DNA from: Pseudomonadota bacterium
Lineage (GTDB): Bacteria; Pseudomonadota; Alphaproteobacteria; Rhizobiales; Hyphomicrobiaceae
Assembly (NCBI GenBank): GCA_023392135.1
Contig: JAEVZQ010000059.1
Span: forward strand, 1 to 14,038
DNA: 14,038 bases
Direction: 5' to 3'
Below the pieces are notes generated by a model. The model did no database searches and was not told the DNA's origin. It saw nothing but the letters and a program-made list of their open reading frames with translations. Numbering within the stretch: position 1 is the first letter of the stretch; each line of letters begins with the position of its first letter. Positions 1 through 7,346 of the stretch are shown one piece after another. Position numbers and translations under genes: made by a program.

Positions 1-159
1 CTCCACATGCCAGCCCTTCGGATTGGCGCGCGTGTAGGTGAAGTCGTAGCACGCATCGGGGCCGGCATCTGGCGCCGGCCGGTCGACCGTGGCGTCGCCG
101 CGATACTTGAACTCCGCGTCGTCGCGGACGCCACACCACGGGCATTCGATCTGGTGCAT
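1..159 (-). CDS. soxD: Sarcosine oxidase, delta subunit (partial, C-terminus beyond window)
   Basis: The small zinc-binding subunit of heterotetrameric sarcosine oxidase, which oxidises sarcosine to glycine in the cytoplasm and passes the methyl carbon to tetrahydrofolate. Only the first 53 codons are present. They show the family opening: a CPWCG knuckle at residues 6-10 (Cys6 and Cys9, two of the zinc ligands), an acidic stretch followed by EFKYRGDA, an RP pair, and the conserved ARANPKG-like segment read here as TRANPKGWHVE just before the edge. The remaining ligands, usually a His and a Cys further on, lie outside the window. The ATG at 157-159 is preceded by AAAGG (169-173) at a spacing of nine bases, and the gene begins 18 bases after the soxB stop, so the two are surely co-transcribed. 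soxA and soxG would be expected next, off the left edge. Confidence 0.9.
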   Translation of the reverse strand, partial: MHQIECPWCGVRDDAEFKYRGDATVDRPAPDAGPDACYDFTYTRANPKGWHVE

Positions 160-177
160 CACGCGAGACCTTTCAAT

Positions 178-1431
178 TCAGTGGGCCCAGCAGAACGGCC
201 CGGCGCCTTTCTCGTCGATGACACGGCCGTTGCGGAAGCGATCGAGCGTGAAGGCGGCGTTCAGCTCGTGCGGCTCGCCGGTCGCCAGCGTATGGGCGAA
301 GCACCAGCCGGAGCCAGGCGTCGCCTTGAAGCCGCCATAGCACCAGCCGCCGTTGATGAAGAGCCCGTCGATCGGCGTCTTGCAGATCAGCGGCGAGCCG
401 TCTGCCGTCATATCCATGATGCCCCCCCACTGGCGCAATACGCGGACCCGTGAGATCGCCGGCACCATGGCAACGCCCTCGGTCATCACGGTTTCGGCGA
501 TGGGAAGGTTGCCGCGCTGGGCATAGGAATTGTAGCCGTCGAGGTCGCCACCGAAGACGAGCCCGCCCTTGTCGGACTGGCTGATGTAGAAGTGACCGGC
601 GCCGAAAGTGACGACGCAGTCGATCAGCGGCTTCACCGCCTCGCTGACGAATGCCTGCAGGACGTGGCTCTCGACCGGCAGCTGCAATCCGGCCATGGCG
701 GCCACGTGCGAGGTGTGGCCGGCCACCGCAATGCCGATCCTGCGTGCACCGATGAACCCGCGCATGGTCTCGACCCCCGTGACGTGATTCCCCTCGCGGC
801 GGATGCCGGTTACCTCGCAATGCTGGATGATATCGACACCGCGCTCGGACGCTGCCCGGGCGAAGCCCCATGCGACCGCGTCGTGCCGGGCAGTGCCACC
901 GCGCCGTTGCAGCAACCCGCCGTGAATCGGGAAGCGGGCGTTGTCGAAGTCGAGGATCGGCACCATGGCGCGGACCTGCTCCCGATCGAGCAGCTCCGCA
1001 TCGATGCCGTTGAGGCGCATGGAGTTGCCGCGGCGGCCGGCGGCATCGCGCTGGGCGTCCGAATGAAACAGATTGAGGACGCCGCGCTGACTCATCATGA
1101 CGTTGAAGTTGAGGTCCTGCTCGAGGCCTTCCCACAGCTTCAGCGACTTCTCATAAAACCTGTTGTTCTCCGGATGGAGGTAATTCGAGCGCACGATGGT
1201 CGTGTTGCGGCCGACGTTGCCGAGCCCGATCGGGCCTTTCTCGAGCACGGCGACGTTGGTGATCCCGTGCTCCTTGGCGAGGTAAAAGGCGCTGGCCAGC
1301 CCGTGACCGCCGCCGCCGACGATGATGACGTCGTAAGCCGGTTTGGGAGCCGGATTGCGCCACGCACGCGGCCAGCCTCGATGGCCGCCCATGCCCTCTT
1401 TGAGCAGTCGCCAGACGGAATAGGCTTTCAT
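178..1431 (-). CDS. soxB: Sarcosine oxidase, beta subunit
   Basis: A 417-residue flavoprotein, the usual length for SoxB of the four-subunit sarcosine oxidase. It carries the site of sarcosine oxidation and the covalent FMN. The FAD/dinucleotide-binding glycine motif IIVGGGGHGLASAFYLA starts near residue 36. GNVGRNTTIVRSNYL follows at about 72-85. GGTARHDAVAWG at about 178-189 contains a histidine (residue 183) that lines up with the FMN-linked histidine of characterised SoxB proteins. The C-terminal half has the family signatures RQWGGIMDMTADGSPL and NGGWCYGGFKATPGSGW. The first 30 residues (YSVWRLLKEGMGGHRGWPRAWR) are also typical. It leads the operon, with soxD 18 bases downstream. No strong ribosome-binding site is visible before the ATG. 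Upstream lie 158 bases that separate it from the regulator gene on the same strand. Confidence 0.95.
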   Translation of the reverse strand: MKAYSVWRLLKEGMGGHRGWPRAWRNPAPKPAYDVIIVGGGGHGLASAFYLAKEHGITNVAVLEKGPIGLGNVGRNTTIVRSNYLHPENNRFYEKSLKLWEGLEQDLNFNVMMSQRGVLNLFHSDAQRDAAGRRGNSMRLNGIDAELLDREQVRAMVPILDFDNARFPIHGGLLQRRGGTARHDAVAWGFARAASERGVDIIQHCEVTGIRREGNHVTGVETMRGFIGARRIGIAVAGHTSHVAAMAGLQLPVESHVLQAFVSEAVKPLIDCVVTFGAGHFYISQSDKGGLVFGGDLDGYNSYAQRGNLPIAETVMTEGVAMVPAISRVRVLRQWGGIMDMTADGSPLICKTPIDGLFINGGWCYGGFKATPGSGWCFAHTLATGEPHELNAAFTLDRFRNGRVIDEKGAGPFCWAH

Positions 1432-1589
1432 GGTCTCGCTTAGGATATGGCCTGCCCGCTGAGCGGCGTGCCTTGGAAGGATGACAAACTAGATTACTCC
1501 ATGGGCGTGCGGCAAGGCTGAGACGTGGGGAGCGCCGAATTGTCCGCGCGTGACAGAGCAGCTCCGACCACCGACGAAGCCGTCCTCGC

Positions 1590-2489
1590 TCAGGGGGTCC
1601 ACCGGACGGTTCCCGCACCGGACACGTCGAGGCCACCAAGCTCGGCGGCGCGTTGGGCGAGGGCTGGCGAGGTGAGCAGCTTCAGCAGCTTCTGCAGCGG
1701 CGGACGGAATGCATCGCGCTGGCGCATGATGAGGTCGAAGCGCTCGGTCTGCAGCGGCACGAAGGCGAGCCCCGCAGCCGCCGCAACGGCGCGGGTCGCA
1801 ACCCCGCAGTCTCCGTGGCCGGCGCGGATGGCCTGGGCGATGTCGGGGCCGGTCGGCGCCTCGAGCGTGCTCCCCACATCGGATAGCGCTGCTCCCTCGC
1901 GCTTCAGCAGCGCCAGGAGGAGCTGCTGCGCACCCGCGCCCTCGGGCCGGACGACCAGGCGAACCTTTCTGTCGAGCACGTCGCGAATCGAGCCAAGCGC
2001 GAGTGGATTGCCTCGTCCCACCAGCAACCCTTGCTCGCGCGCGGCGAACCCGATCAGCACGGCATCGTAGAGGGTCGGCTCCCGCGAGACGACCTCGACG
2101 TTTGCATCTTTTTCCGGATCCTCGAGATCGTGGAAATGGATCGCCGCGGCGCCGACCCCTCCCGTCAGGAAGCGACGGTAACCGGCCTCGCTCCCCTCGG
2201 GCATGATGGCGAGGCCGGCGCGGCTCTCGCTCAGCGCCCACTGTAGCAGCGGGTCGTGGCTACCACCAATGATGGGCGGCGGATCGGCCGGGATGACGCC
2301 ATGGGGCCGCATCATGCCGGCGAGCAGCCAGCGGTCGAGATCGGCGCGAGGGAACAGCCACTTGCCAGTCACCTTTGTGCACGGGATCTGCCGGTCCGCC
2401 ACGAGCTCGTAGAGCTTGCGCTCCTTGAGGCGAAGGTACTCCGCGGCTTCTGCCGTCGTCAGAAGCTCCAAACCTGCATGTTTCTGCAT
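1590..2489 (-). CDS. Helix-turn-helix regulator with periplasmic-binding-protein-like sensor, probable tungstate/molybdate repressor
   Basis: A 299-residue one-component regulator. Residues 9-57 form an excisionase/MerR-like DNA-binding unit (LLTTAEAAEYLRLKERKLYE, then GKWLFPRADLDRWL). From about residue 70 to the end it resembles a type-2 periplasmic-binding-protein fold, opening with IIGGSHDPLLQWALSES, as in the HTH plus PBP-like proteins found next to tungstate and molybdate transporters. The inference is that cytoplasmic oxyanion binds the sensor domain and shuts off the divergent tupBCA operon. The match to this architecture is clear, but the ligand is inferred from the neighbours. The ATG at 2489 has no visible ribosome-binding site and lies only about six bases from the likely transcription start, so the message may be leaderless. 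A TTG seven or eight codons in is the only close alternative start and would cut into the helix-turn-helix approach. Confidence 0.85.
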   Translation of the reverse strand: MQKHAGLELLTTAEAAEYLRLKERKLYELVADRQIPCTKVTGKWLFPRADLDRWLLAGMMRPHGVIPADPPPIIGGSHDPLLQWALSESRAGLAIMPEGSEAGYRRFLTGGVGAAAIHFHDLEDPEKDANVEVVSREPTLYDAVLIGFAAREQGLLVGRGNPLALGSIRDVLDRKVRLVVRPEGAGAQQLLLALLKREGAALSDVGSTLEAPTGPDIAQAIRAGHGDCGVATRAVAAAAGLAFVPLQTERFDLIMRQRDAFRPPLQKLLKLLTSPALAQRAAELGGLDVSGAGTVRWTP

Positions 2490-2492
2490 GAT

Positions 2493-2500
2493 TACGCGTA
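2493..2500. promoter_or_regulatory. Short palindrome TACGCGTA, possible operator half or core
   Basis: A perfect eight-base palindrome in the 80-base divergent spacer between the regulator and tupB, just before the regulator start codon. It does not extend further on either side. Position rather than length makes it a candidate operator. Confidence 0.25.
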
Positions 2501-2501
2501 G

Positions 2502-2529
2502 ATTCTAAAATTTGACATTACGGAACCAA
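2502..2529 (-). promoter_or_regulatory. Candidate promoter of the regulator gene
   Basis: On the minus strand a -10 box TAGAAT (2502-2507, five of six to consensus) is preceded by TTGGTT (2524-2529, three of six) with a 16-base spacer. Transcription would begin around 2495, about six bases before the ATG at 2489. The eight-base palindrome TACGCGTA (2493-2500) would sit on the start point, a good place for an autorepressor operator. Assigned by eye. Confidence 0.45.
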
Positions 2530-2540
2530 ACACACTCAAT
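2512..2540 (+). promoter_or_regulatory. Candidate promoter of the tup operon
   Basis: A perfect -35 hexamer TTGACA lies at 2512-2517. The best -10 at a 17-base spacing is CTCAAT (2535-2540), three of six. Transcription would begin near 2547, giving a leader of about 23 bases before tupB. This -35 lies inside the spacer of the opposing promoter, so polymerase cannot sit on both at once. Confidence 0.4.
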
Positions 2541-2569
2541 GTTGCCGGTCAACTGGAACACGGAGGGTC

Positions 2570-3262
2570 GTGTTGGACGGCGCCAGCGCCCTGGACTTGA
2601 TTCTGACCGGCGATGCGACCCTGCTCGCAATAGTTCGCTTGTCGCTGGCGGTCAGTATTTCGGCCACACTGCTCTCTGCTCTCATCGGGCTGCCCCTCGG
2701 AGCGGTGGTGGCGCTGACGGGCTTTCCCGGTCGCCATGCGGTCATCGTCATCTTCAACGGCCTGATGGGCCTGCCGCCCGTCGTTGTCGGGCTGCTCGTC
2801 TTCCTTCTGCTCTCCAGATCGGGGCCGCTGGGAGAACTCGGCATCCTCTTCACTCCGGCAGCCATGGTCATCGCGCAGACGGTGCTCATCACGCCGATCA
2901 TCGCCGCGTTGAGCCGGCAGGTCATCGAGGATCTGTGGACCGAGTATCGCGACGAGCTGACGGCCATGGAGGTCGGACCGCTGGCCCGGGTGAAGACACT
3001 CCTCTGGGATGCCCGCTTCTCGCTGGTGACGATCCTGCTCGCCGGCTTCGGCCGTGCCGCGGCCGAGGTCGGGGCGGTGATGATCGTCGGCGGCAACATC
3101 GAGAGCTTCACACGCGTGATGACCACGACCATTGCGCTCGAGACCTCCAAGGGCAACCTGCCGCTCGCCATCGGGCTCGGCATTGTGCTGATCACGCTGG
3201 TGATGGCGATCAACGCATTCGCCTGGGGCGTTCGCCGGTGGTCGGAGAGCCATGCTGGATAG
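2570..3262 (+). CDS. tupB: Tungstate ABC transporter, permease
   Basis: A 230-residue inner-membrane permease of the tungstate importer TupABC. About five hydrophobic segments are visible, around residues 20-50, 58-82, 95-114, 150-175 and 197-222. The cytoplasmic coupling loop lies near residues 125-146 (YRDELTAMEVGPLARVKTLL). It is followed by the conserved GFGRAAAEVGAVMIVGGN, typical of TupB and related ModB permeases. GGAGG at 2562-2566 lies only three bases before the GTG at 2570 and six before the in-frame TTG at 2573, so the true start may be the TTG, one codon later. First gene of the operon; its last 11 bases overlap tupC, which implies coupled translation. Confidence 0.92.
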   Translation: MLDGASALDLILTGDATLLAIVRLSLAVSISATLLSALIGLPLGAVVALTGFPGRHAVIVIFNGLMGLPPVVVGLLVFLLLSRSGPLGELGILFTPAAMVIAQTVLITPIIAALSRQVIEDLWTEYRDELTAMEVGPLARVKTLLWDARFSLVTILLAGFGRAAAEVGAVMIVGGNIESFTRVMTTTIALETSKGNLPLAIGLGIVLITLVMAINAFAWGVRRWSESHAG

Positions 3263-3995
3263 AACGCCACAGACGGCTACAGGCGTGCTGGGGAGCGCTT
3301 TGCCCATCCGGTTCAGCGGCGTCGGGTACCAGGTGGGTTCCGTGTCGATTCTCAAGGGAATCGACCTGGAGGTCGGGGGTGGACCGCCGACGATCCTGCT
3401 GGGTCCCAACGGCTCGGGCAAGACGACCCTGCTGAAGCTTGCCATGGGCCTCATTACGCCGACGTCGGGAACGATCACTTACGGCGGCCGCGATACACCC
3501 ACACCCGGCACGCGGGCCTTCGTGTTCCAGAAGCCGATGATGCTGCGCCGGACGGCAGCCGCCAATATCGCTTACGCACTCAAGGCTGCAGGCCGGCGAT
3601 TGGACCGGGCGGAGACTTTACGCCTGCTATCGGAGGTCGGCCTGGAAGGTCTTGGGGAGCGGCCGGCGCGCAGGCTCTCCGGCGGAGAGCAGCAACGGGT
3701 GGCGCTCGCGCGGGCACTGGCCCGAGATCCCGAGGTGCTGTTTCTCGACGAGCCGACGGCGAGCCTCGATCCCGCCTCCACCAAGGCCGTCGAGGATATC
3801 GTCGCGCGTACAGCGGAAGCTGGGGTCAAGATCGTGATGACCACCCATGATCTCGGTCAGGCGCGGCGCCTCGCGTCCGAGGTGGTCTTCCTCGCAAAGG
3901 GCCGGCTCGTCGAGCGGGCACCGGCGGAGGACTTTTTCGCAGAACCTGCAACTGATGAGGCGCGCCGCTTTCTGGCGGGTGATCTCGTCATCTGA
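3252..3995 (+). CDS. tupC: Tungstate ABC transporter, ATP-binding protein
   Basis: A 247-residue ATPase that powers TupB. The expected motifs appear in order: Walker A GPNGSGKT (51-58), Q-loop VFQKPMML (glutamine near 93), signature LSGGEQQR (142-149), Walker B VLFLDEPTASLD (162-173) and the switch histidine in TTHD (199). It ends soon after the nucleotide-binding domain and has no C-terminal TOBE/Mop regulatory domain, unlike ModC of molybdate transporters. The stand-alone Mop gene downstream may make up for that in part. The start overlaps tupB by 11 bases; tupA follows after 17 bases. Confidence 0.93.
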   Translation: MLDRTPQTATGVLGSALPIRFSGVGYQVGSVSILKGIDLEVGGGPPTILLGPNGSGKTTLLKLAMGLITPTSGTITYGGRDTPTPGTRAFVFQKPMMLRRTAAANIAYALKAAGRRLDRAETLRLLSEVGLEGLGERPARRLSGGEQQRVALARALARDPEVLFLDEPTASLDPASTKAVEDIVARTAEAGVKIVMTTHDLGQARRLASEVVFLAKGRLVERAPAEDFFAEPATDEARRFLAGDLVI

Positions 3996-4012
3996 CCAAA
4001 AGGGGAGAGAAT

Positions 4013-4846
4013 ATGCGTATCCGACATCTGGCTTTCGCACTTACCGCTCTGGCGGCTGTCGGCCTCGCCGCTGCGCCCGTTTCTGCGCAAGACAAGTCGA
4101 TTGTCGTCTCGTCGACGACGTCGACGCAGGACTCCGGCCTCTTCGGATACATCCTGCCCAAATTCAAGGAGAAGACCGGCATCGACGTGAAGGTCGTTGC
4201 GCAGGGCACGGGTCAGGCGCTCGATACGGGCCGTCGCGGTGACGCCGATGTCGTGTTCGTCCACGCCAAGGCGCAGGAGGAGAAATTCGTCGCCGAAGGC
4301 CACGGCGTGAAGCGCTACGATGTCATGTATAATGACTTCGTGCTGATCGGGCCCAAGTCGGACCCGGCGAAGGTGAAAGGCGGAAAGGACATCCTCGCTG
4401 CGTTGAAGGCCATCCATGAGGCCGGCGCACCGTTCGTCTCGCGCGGCGACAAGTCCGGAACCCATTCCGCTGAGCTGAGGCTGTGGAAAGCCGCGGGTCT
4501 CGATCCCGCCGGCAGCAAGCCGTCCTGGTACCGCGAGATCGGGCAGGGCATGGGTGCGGCCCTGAACACCGCCAGTGCCATGGGCGGCTATGTGCTCTCC
4601 GACCGCGGCACCTGGATCTCGTTCAAGAACAAGGATCAGCTCGAGATTGCGGTCGAGGGCGACGATCGGCTCTTCAATCAGTATGGGATCATTCTGGTCA
4701 ACCCGGAGAAGCACAGCCACGTGAAGAAGGACTTGGGCCAGCAGTTCATCGACTGGGTCACCTCAGCCGAAGGCCAGGACGCGATCCGCAGCTACAAGAT
4801 CGATGGCCAGCAGCTCTTCTTCCCGAATGCTCAGCCTGCGAGCTGA
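4013..4846 (+). CDS. tupA: Tungstate-binding periplasmic protein
   Basis: A 277-residue secreted binding protein that captures tungstate for TupBC. Residues 1-25 are a Sec signal peptide with a cleavage site after VSA. The mature part has the hallmark TupA run: SSTTSTQDSGLFGYILPKF (33-51), KVVAQGTGQALDTGRRGDAD (60-79), VHAKAQEEKFV, and YNDFVLIGPKSDP (106-118). SRGDKSGTHSAEL (143-155) includes the arginine (144) of the region that in studied TupA proteins helps prefer tungstate over molybdate; I name that equivalence by motif, not by alignment. AAGGGGAGAG just before the ATG is a strong ribosome-binding site, stronger than those of tupB and tupC, as expected for a protein needed in excess. Last gene of the compact tup group. 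Confidence 0.95.
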   Translation: MRIRHLAFALTALAAVGLAAAPVSAQDKSIVVSSTTSTQDSGLFGYILPKFKEKTGIDVKVVAQGTGQALDTGRRGDADVVFVHAKAQEEKFVAEGHGVKRYDVMYNDFVLIGPKSDPAKVKGGKDILAALKAIHEAGAPFVSRGDKSGTHSAELRLWKAAGLDPAGSKPSWYREIGQGMGAALNTASAMGGYVLSDRGTWISFKNKDQLEIAVEGDDRLFNQYGIILVNPEKHSHVKKDLGQQFIDWVTSAEGQDAIRSYKIDGQQLFFPNAQPAS

Positions 4847-4856
4847 TCGCGAATAA

Positions 4857-4881
4857 GGGCGCCCCGCGCACGAGGGCGCTC
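4857..4881 (+). terminator. Weak stem-loop after tupA
   Basis: GGGCGCCC (4857-4864) pairs with GGGCGCTC (4874-4881) as an eight-base stem with one G-T pair and a nine-base loop, starting 10 bases after the tupA stop. No T-run follows, so it is at best an attenuator, an mRNA 3' end stabiliser or a weak terminator before mop. Confidence 0.3.
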
Positions 4882-4969
4882 CTCCACCGATCACTCACAT
4901 CTTGGATGTTTTCCACTCAGCCCACGGTTCCCATATGAGATTGGTCCAGCGGCAGAGGAGCCAGCGATC

Positions 4970-5179
4970 ATGAGGATGAGTGCGCGCAACCAGCTCAAGG
5001 GCAAGATCGTCAACGTAGAGCATGGCGTCACGACCTCGCACGTCGAGATCGACCTCGGCGGCGGAGTGGTCGTCATGGCGTCGATCACAAAGAACTCCGC
5101 TGAGGAGCTGCAACTCGCTGCGGGTAAAGAGGCAACCGCCATCATCAAGGCGAGCGACGTGATGGTCGGCGTCGACTGA
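4970..5179 (+). CDS. mop: Molbindin (Mop), molybdate/tungstate-binding protein
   Basis: A 69-residue single-domain Mop (TOBE) protein. Such molbindins assemble in the cytoplasm, usually as hexamers, and hold molybdate or tungstate between subunits, buffering or storing the oxyanion. The whole domain is present: MRMSARNQLKGKIVNVEHG at the start, HVEIDLGGG in the middle, and KASDVMVGVD as the typical ending. AGAGGAG (4954-4960) sits nine bases before the ATG at 4970. A second ATG two codons later is possible, but MxxSARNQ is the usual molbindin opening. It lies 123 bases after tupA and 65 bases before the second importer, so it links the two transport operons. Confidence 0.93.
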   Translation: MRMSARNQLKGKIVNVEHGVTTSHVEIDLGGGVVVMASITKNSAEELQLAAGKEATAIIKASDVMVGVD

Positions 5180-5244
5180 GCATTGGCGGGGTGCAGTGGG
5201 CGGCAGGTGCTAGTGTCCGGGTTCCGGCGGTCGGGAATTGCGTC

Positions 5245-6321
5245 ATGATGCTTGATCGCCGGCAGCTGATGTTCGGCACCGGGGCCGCGGTGCTTACACT
5301 CCCGCAATCCGCCCTCGGATCGCAGGCTTTCACCGACTCCGGTGGGCGCAAAGTGATGCTGCCCGACCGGGTGCGGCGGATCTTTGCGTCGGGAGGCCCG
5401 GCAGCGGTCGTCGTCTATGTCATGCGGCCGGACGCGATGATCGGCTGGCCGCGGGCGCTCCGCCCAGAGGAAGCGCCCTATCTTCTGCTGGAAGTCCGGG
5501 ATTTGCCCGAGCTAGGGATGCTGTCCGGACGCGGAGATACGGCCAATGTCGAGGTGGTTCTGCGGGCCCAACCCGACTTGATCGTCGACTTTGGCTCCGT
5601 CCGCCCGACCTACATCTCACTGGCCGACGCCGTGCAGGGCCGGACAGGCATCCCTTACGTGCTGATCGACGGCCGCTTCGAGGCCACTGCGGATTCCCTG
5701 CGCTCACTGGGCAATATGCTGGGCGTCGCGGAGCGCGGTGAGGTGCTGGCGCGCTATACCGAGGACCTGTTCGCCCGTCTCAACCGGACGCTTTCGAGCA
5801 TCCCGGAAAACGAGCGTCCGCGGGTCTATCTTGCGCGCGGGCCCAATGGGCTCGAAACTGGCCTCAAGGGCTCGATCAATACCGAGATCCTGGAGCGGGC
5901 CGGCGGCCGCAACGTGGCCGATGCCGGTGGCCAGCGCCGCGGGATCGTTAACATCTCCCCCGAGCAGATCCTGGTGTGGAATCCCGACATCATCGTCACC
6001 TGGGATCGCAACTTCCACGCCCGCATCCGGGCCGGAGCCGATCCGATCTGGTCGAGCGTGAAGGCGGTGCAGGATGGCCGCGTCTATCTCGCGCCGACGG
6101 CGCCGTTCGGCTGGATCGACCGCCCGCCGTCGGTGAACCGGCTGATCGGCCTCGCATGGCTCGCCAACCTCTTTCACGGCGACCGTTTTCCATTCGACTT
6201 CCGGCAGGAAACGCGCAAGTTCTATAAGCTCTTCTATCACGTTGAACTTGCCGAGGCCGAGCTCGACACGCTCCTTCAATGGGCAGACGGCCGGCCTCCC
6301 GGAGCGCCAAGCCCGCGATGA
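5245..6321 (+). CDS. Class III ABC transporter binding protein (FecB/BtuF/MolA type)
   Basis: A 358-residue periplasmic binding protein of the family that serves FecCD-type importers of iron chelates, cobalamin, haem and, in MolA of Haemophilus, molybdate and tungstate. The ATG at 5245 gives MMLDRRQLMFGTGAAVLTLP, a twin-arginine-like signal sequence, so export may be by Tat. The upstream GTG at 5191 in the same frame only adds unlikely residues. Family features include ANVEVVLRAQPDLIVDFGS (first lobe), the long linking helix region, NISPEQILVWNPDIIVTW (second lobe) and the C-terminal APTAPFGWIDRPPSVNRLIG. The stop overlaps the permease start as ATGA. The position right after tupBCA and mop favours molybdate/tungstate as ligand, but an iron chelate cannot be excluded from sequence. 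Class assignment is firm, substrate is not. Confidence 0.85.
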   Translation: MMLDRRQLMFGTGAAVLTLPQSALGSQAFTDSGGRKVMLPDRVRRIFASGGPAAVVVYVMRPDAMIGWPRALRPEEAPYLLLEVRDLPELGMLSGRGDTANVEVVLRAQPDLIVDFGSVRPTYISLADAVQGRTGIPYVLIDGRFEATADSLRSLGNMLGVAERGEVLARYTEDLFARLNRTLSSIPENERPRVYLARGPNGLETGLKGSINTEILERAGGRNVADAGGQRRGIVNISPEQILVWNPDIIVTWDRNFHARIRAGADPIWSSVKAVQDGRVYLAPTAPFGWIDRPPSVNRLIGLAWLANLFHGDRFPFDFRQETRKFYKLFYHVELAEAELDTLLQWADGRPPGAPSPR

Positions 6322-7346
6322 AAGCGGACCGGACAATCTGGATCCTGCCACTCCTCGTTCTGCTAACCCTCGGTGCTGCCGCCATCGGCCTGCAGACGGG
6401 CGCTTATCCGCTGACGCTGGAGGGGGCTTGGCACTCGCTTGGACAGCTGTGGTCCGGAGGCGTGCCGCAGACGGCCGAGGAGCGTGTCCTGCTCGACATC
6501 CGGGGTCCGCGCGTGCTGGCCGGGCTGCTCGTTGGTTCCGCGCTCGCTGGCGCCGGAGTTGTCTATCAGGGGCTCTTTCGCAATCCACTGGTCTCGCCGG
6601 ATGTTCTCGGGGTCTCGGCTGGTGCTGGCCTCGGTGCGGTGATCGGCATCTTCCTGTCGCTGCCAGCTTTGATGATTCAGATCCTGGCATTCGCGATCGG
6701 GCTCGCGACTGTCGCGCTGGTCTATTTGATTGCTGTCGCAGTGCGCGGTCGCGACCCGACGCTGGTGCTCGTGCTCGGCGGCGTAGTGGTCGGCGCTCTT
6801 GCGGGAGCCGGGATCTCGCTCATGAAGATCCTCGCCGACCCTTATGACCAGCTCCCCTCGATCACCTTCTGGCTGCTCGGAAGTCTGGCGAGCGTTCGCG
6901 GCACCGAGCTATGGAACGTGCTGCCAGCGGTGCTGCTCGGGCTAGCACCGATGGTGCTACTGCGCTGGCGTATCAACGTACTGTCGCTCGGCGACGAGGA
7001 GGCGAAGGCGCTTGGGGTGGAGGCGGGCCGACTGCGCGCCATCATCATCGCCGCGGCGACCCTGATGACGGCGAGCGTCGTGGCCATTGCCGGCGTCATC
7101 GGCTGGGTCGGTCTCGTCATCCCGCACATCGCGCGCATGCTGGTCGGGCCCAACTTCGAACGGCTGCTGCCCGCGGCCATGCTGATCGGCGCCAGCTACT
7201 TGGTCCTCGTCGACACACTGGCGCGCTCCATGGCCCGCATCGAGGTGCCGCTCGGAATTTTGACGGCGGTGGTTGGAGACCGTTCTTCCTGTGGCTGCTG
7301 TGGCGTGGCCGGCACGGGTGGTCGTGATGCGGCTCGAGCTGCGTGA
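6318..7346 (+). CDS. FecCD-family ABC permease, C-terminus displaced by an apparent frameshift
   Basis: A polytopic inner-membrane permease of the BtuC/FecCD family, partner of the preceding binding protein. It shows RGPRVLAGLLVGSALAGAG and VYQGLFRNPLVSPDVLG in the first third, and GVIGWVGLVIPHIARMLVG in the last. The start is the ATG at 6318, which overlaps the previous stop by four bases. The frame as read ends at 7346 in a cysteine-rich, non-family tail after LTAVVG. In another frame, from about 7280, the sequence gives PFFLWLLWRGRHGWS and stops at 7325-7327: the normal family ending. Restoring one base near 7279 gives a 336-residue protein of usual length, whose TGA overlaps the ATPase ATG by one base. 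A sequencing error or a recent mutation are both possible. Confidence 0.88.
   Translation: MKADRTIWILPLLVLLTLGAAAIGLQTGAYPLTLEGAWHSLGQLWSGGVPQTAEERVLLDIRGPRVLAGLLVGSALAGAGVVYQGLFRNPLVSPDVLGVSAGAGLGAVIGIFLSLPALMIQILAFAIGLATVALVYLIAVAVRGRDPTLVLVLGGVVVGALAGAGISLMKILADPYDQLPSITFWLLGSLASVRGTELWNVLPAVLLGLAPMVLLRWRINVLSLGDEEAKALGVEAGRLRAIIIAAATLMTASVVAIAGVIGWVGLVIPHIARMLVGPNFERLLPAAMLIGASYLVLVDTLARSMARIEVPLGILTAVVGDRSSCGCCGVAGTGGRDAARAA

Noticed and set aside
592..1443. Long open frame on the plus strand opposite soxB
   Set aside because: It is antisense to a clearly identified gene, and its acidic/hydrophobic make-up mirrors the codon bias of soxB.
1432..1589. A glycine riboswitch or other leader before soxB
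   Set aside because: Only a small CCGCT-G-AGCGG palindrome (1456-1466) is visible. None of the conserved glycine-aptamer core sequences appears, and no promoter stands out.
2490..2569. A Moco/Tuco riboswitch in front of tupB
   Set aside because: The divergent spacer is 80 bases and the likely leader about 23 bases, far too short for that aptamer.
5191..5244. GTG start adding 18 residues to the class III binding protein
   Set aside because: The added residues precede a good signal peptide that begins at the ATG at 5245; they would bury it.
6911..7327. Separate gene of 138 residues within the permease
   Set aside because: Only its last 15 residues are meaningful; they are the displaced permease C-terminus, and the rest is an out-of-frame reading of the permease.
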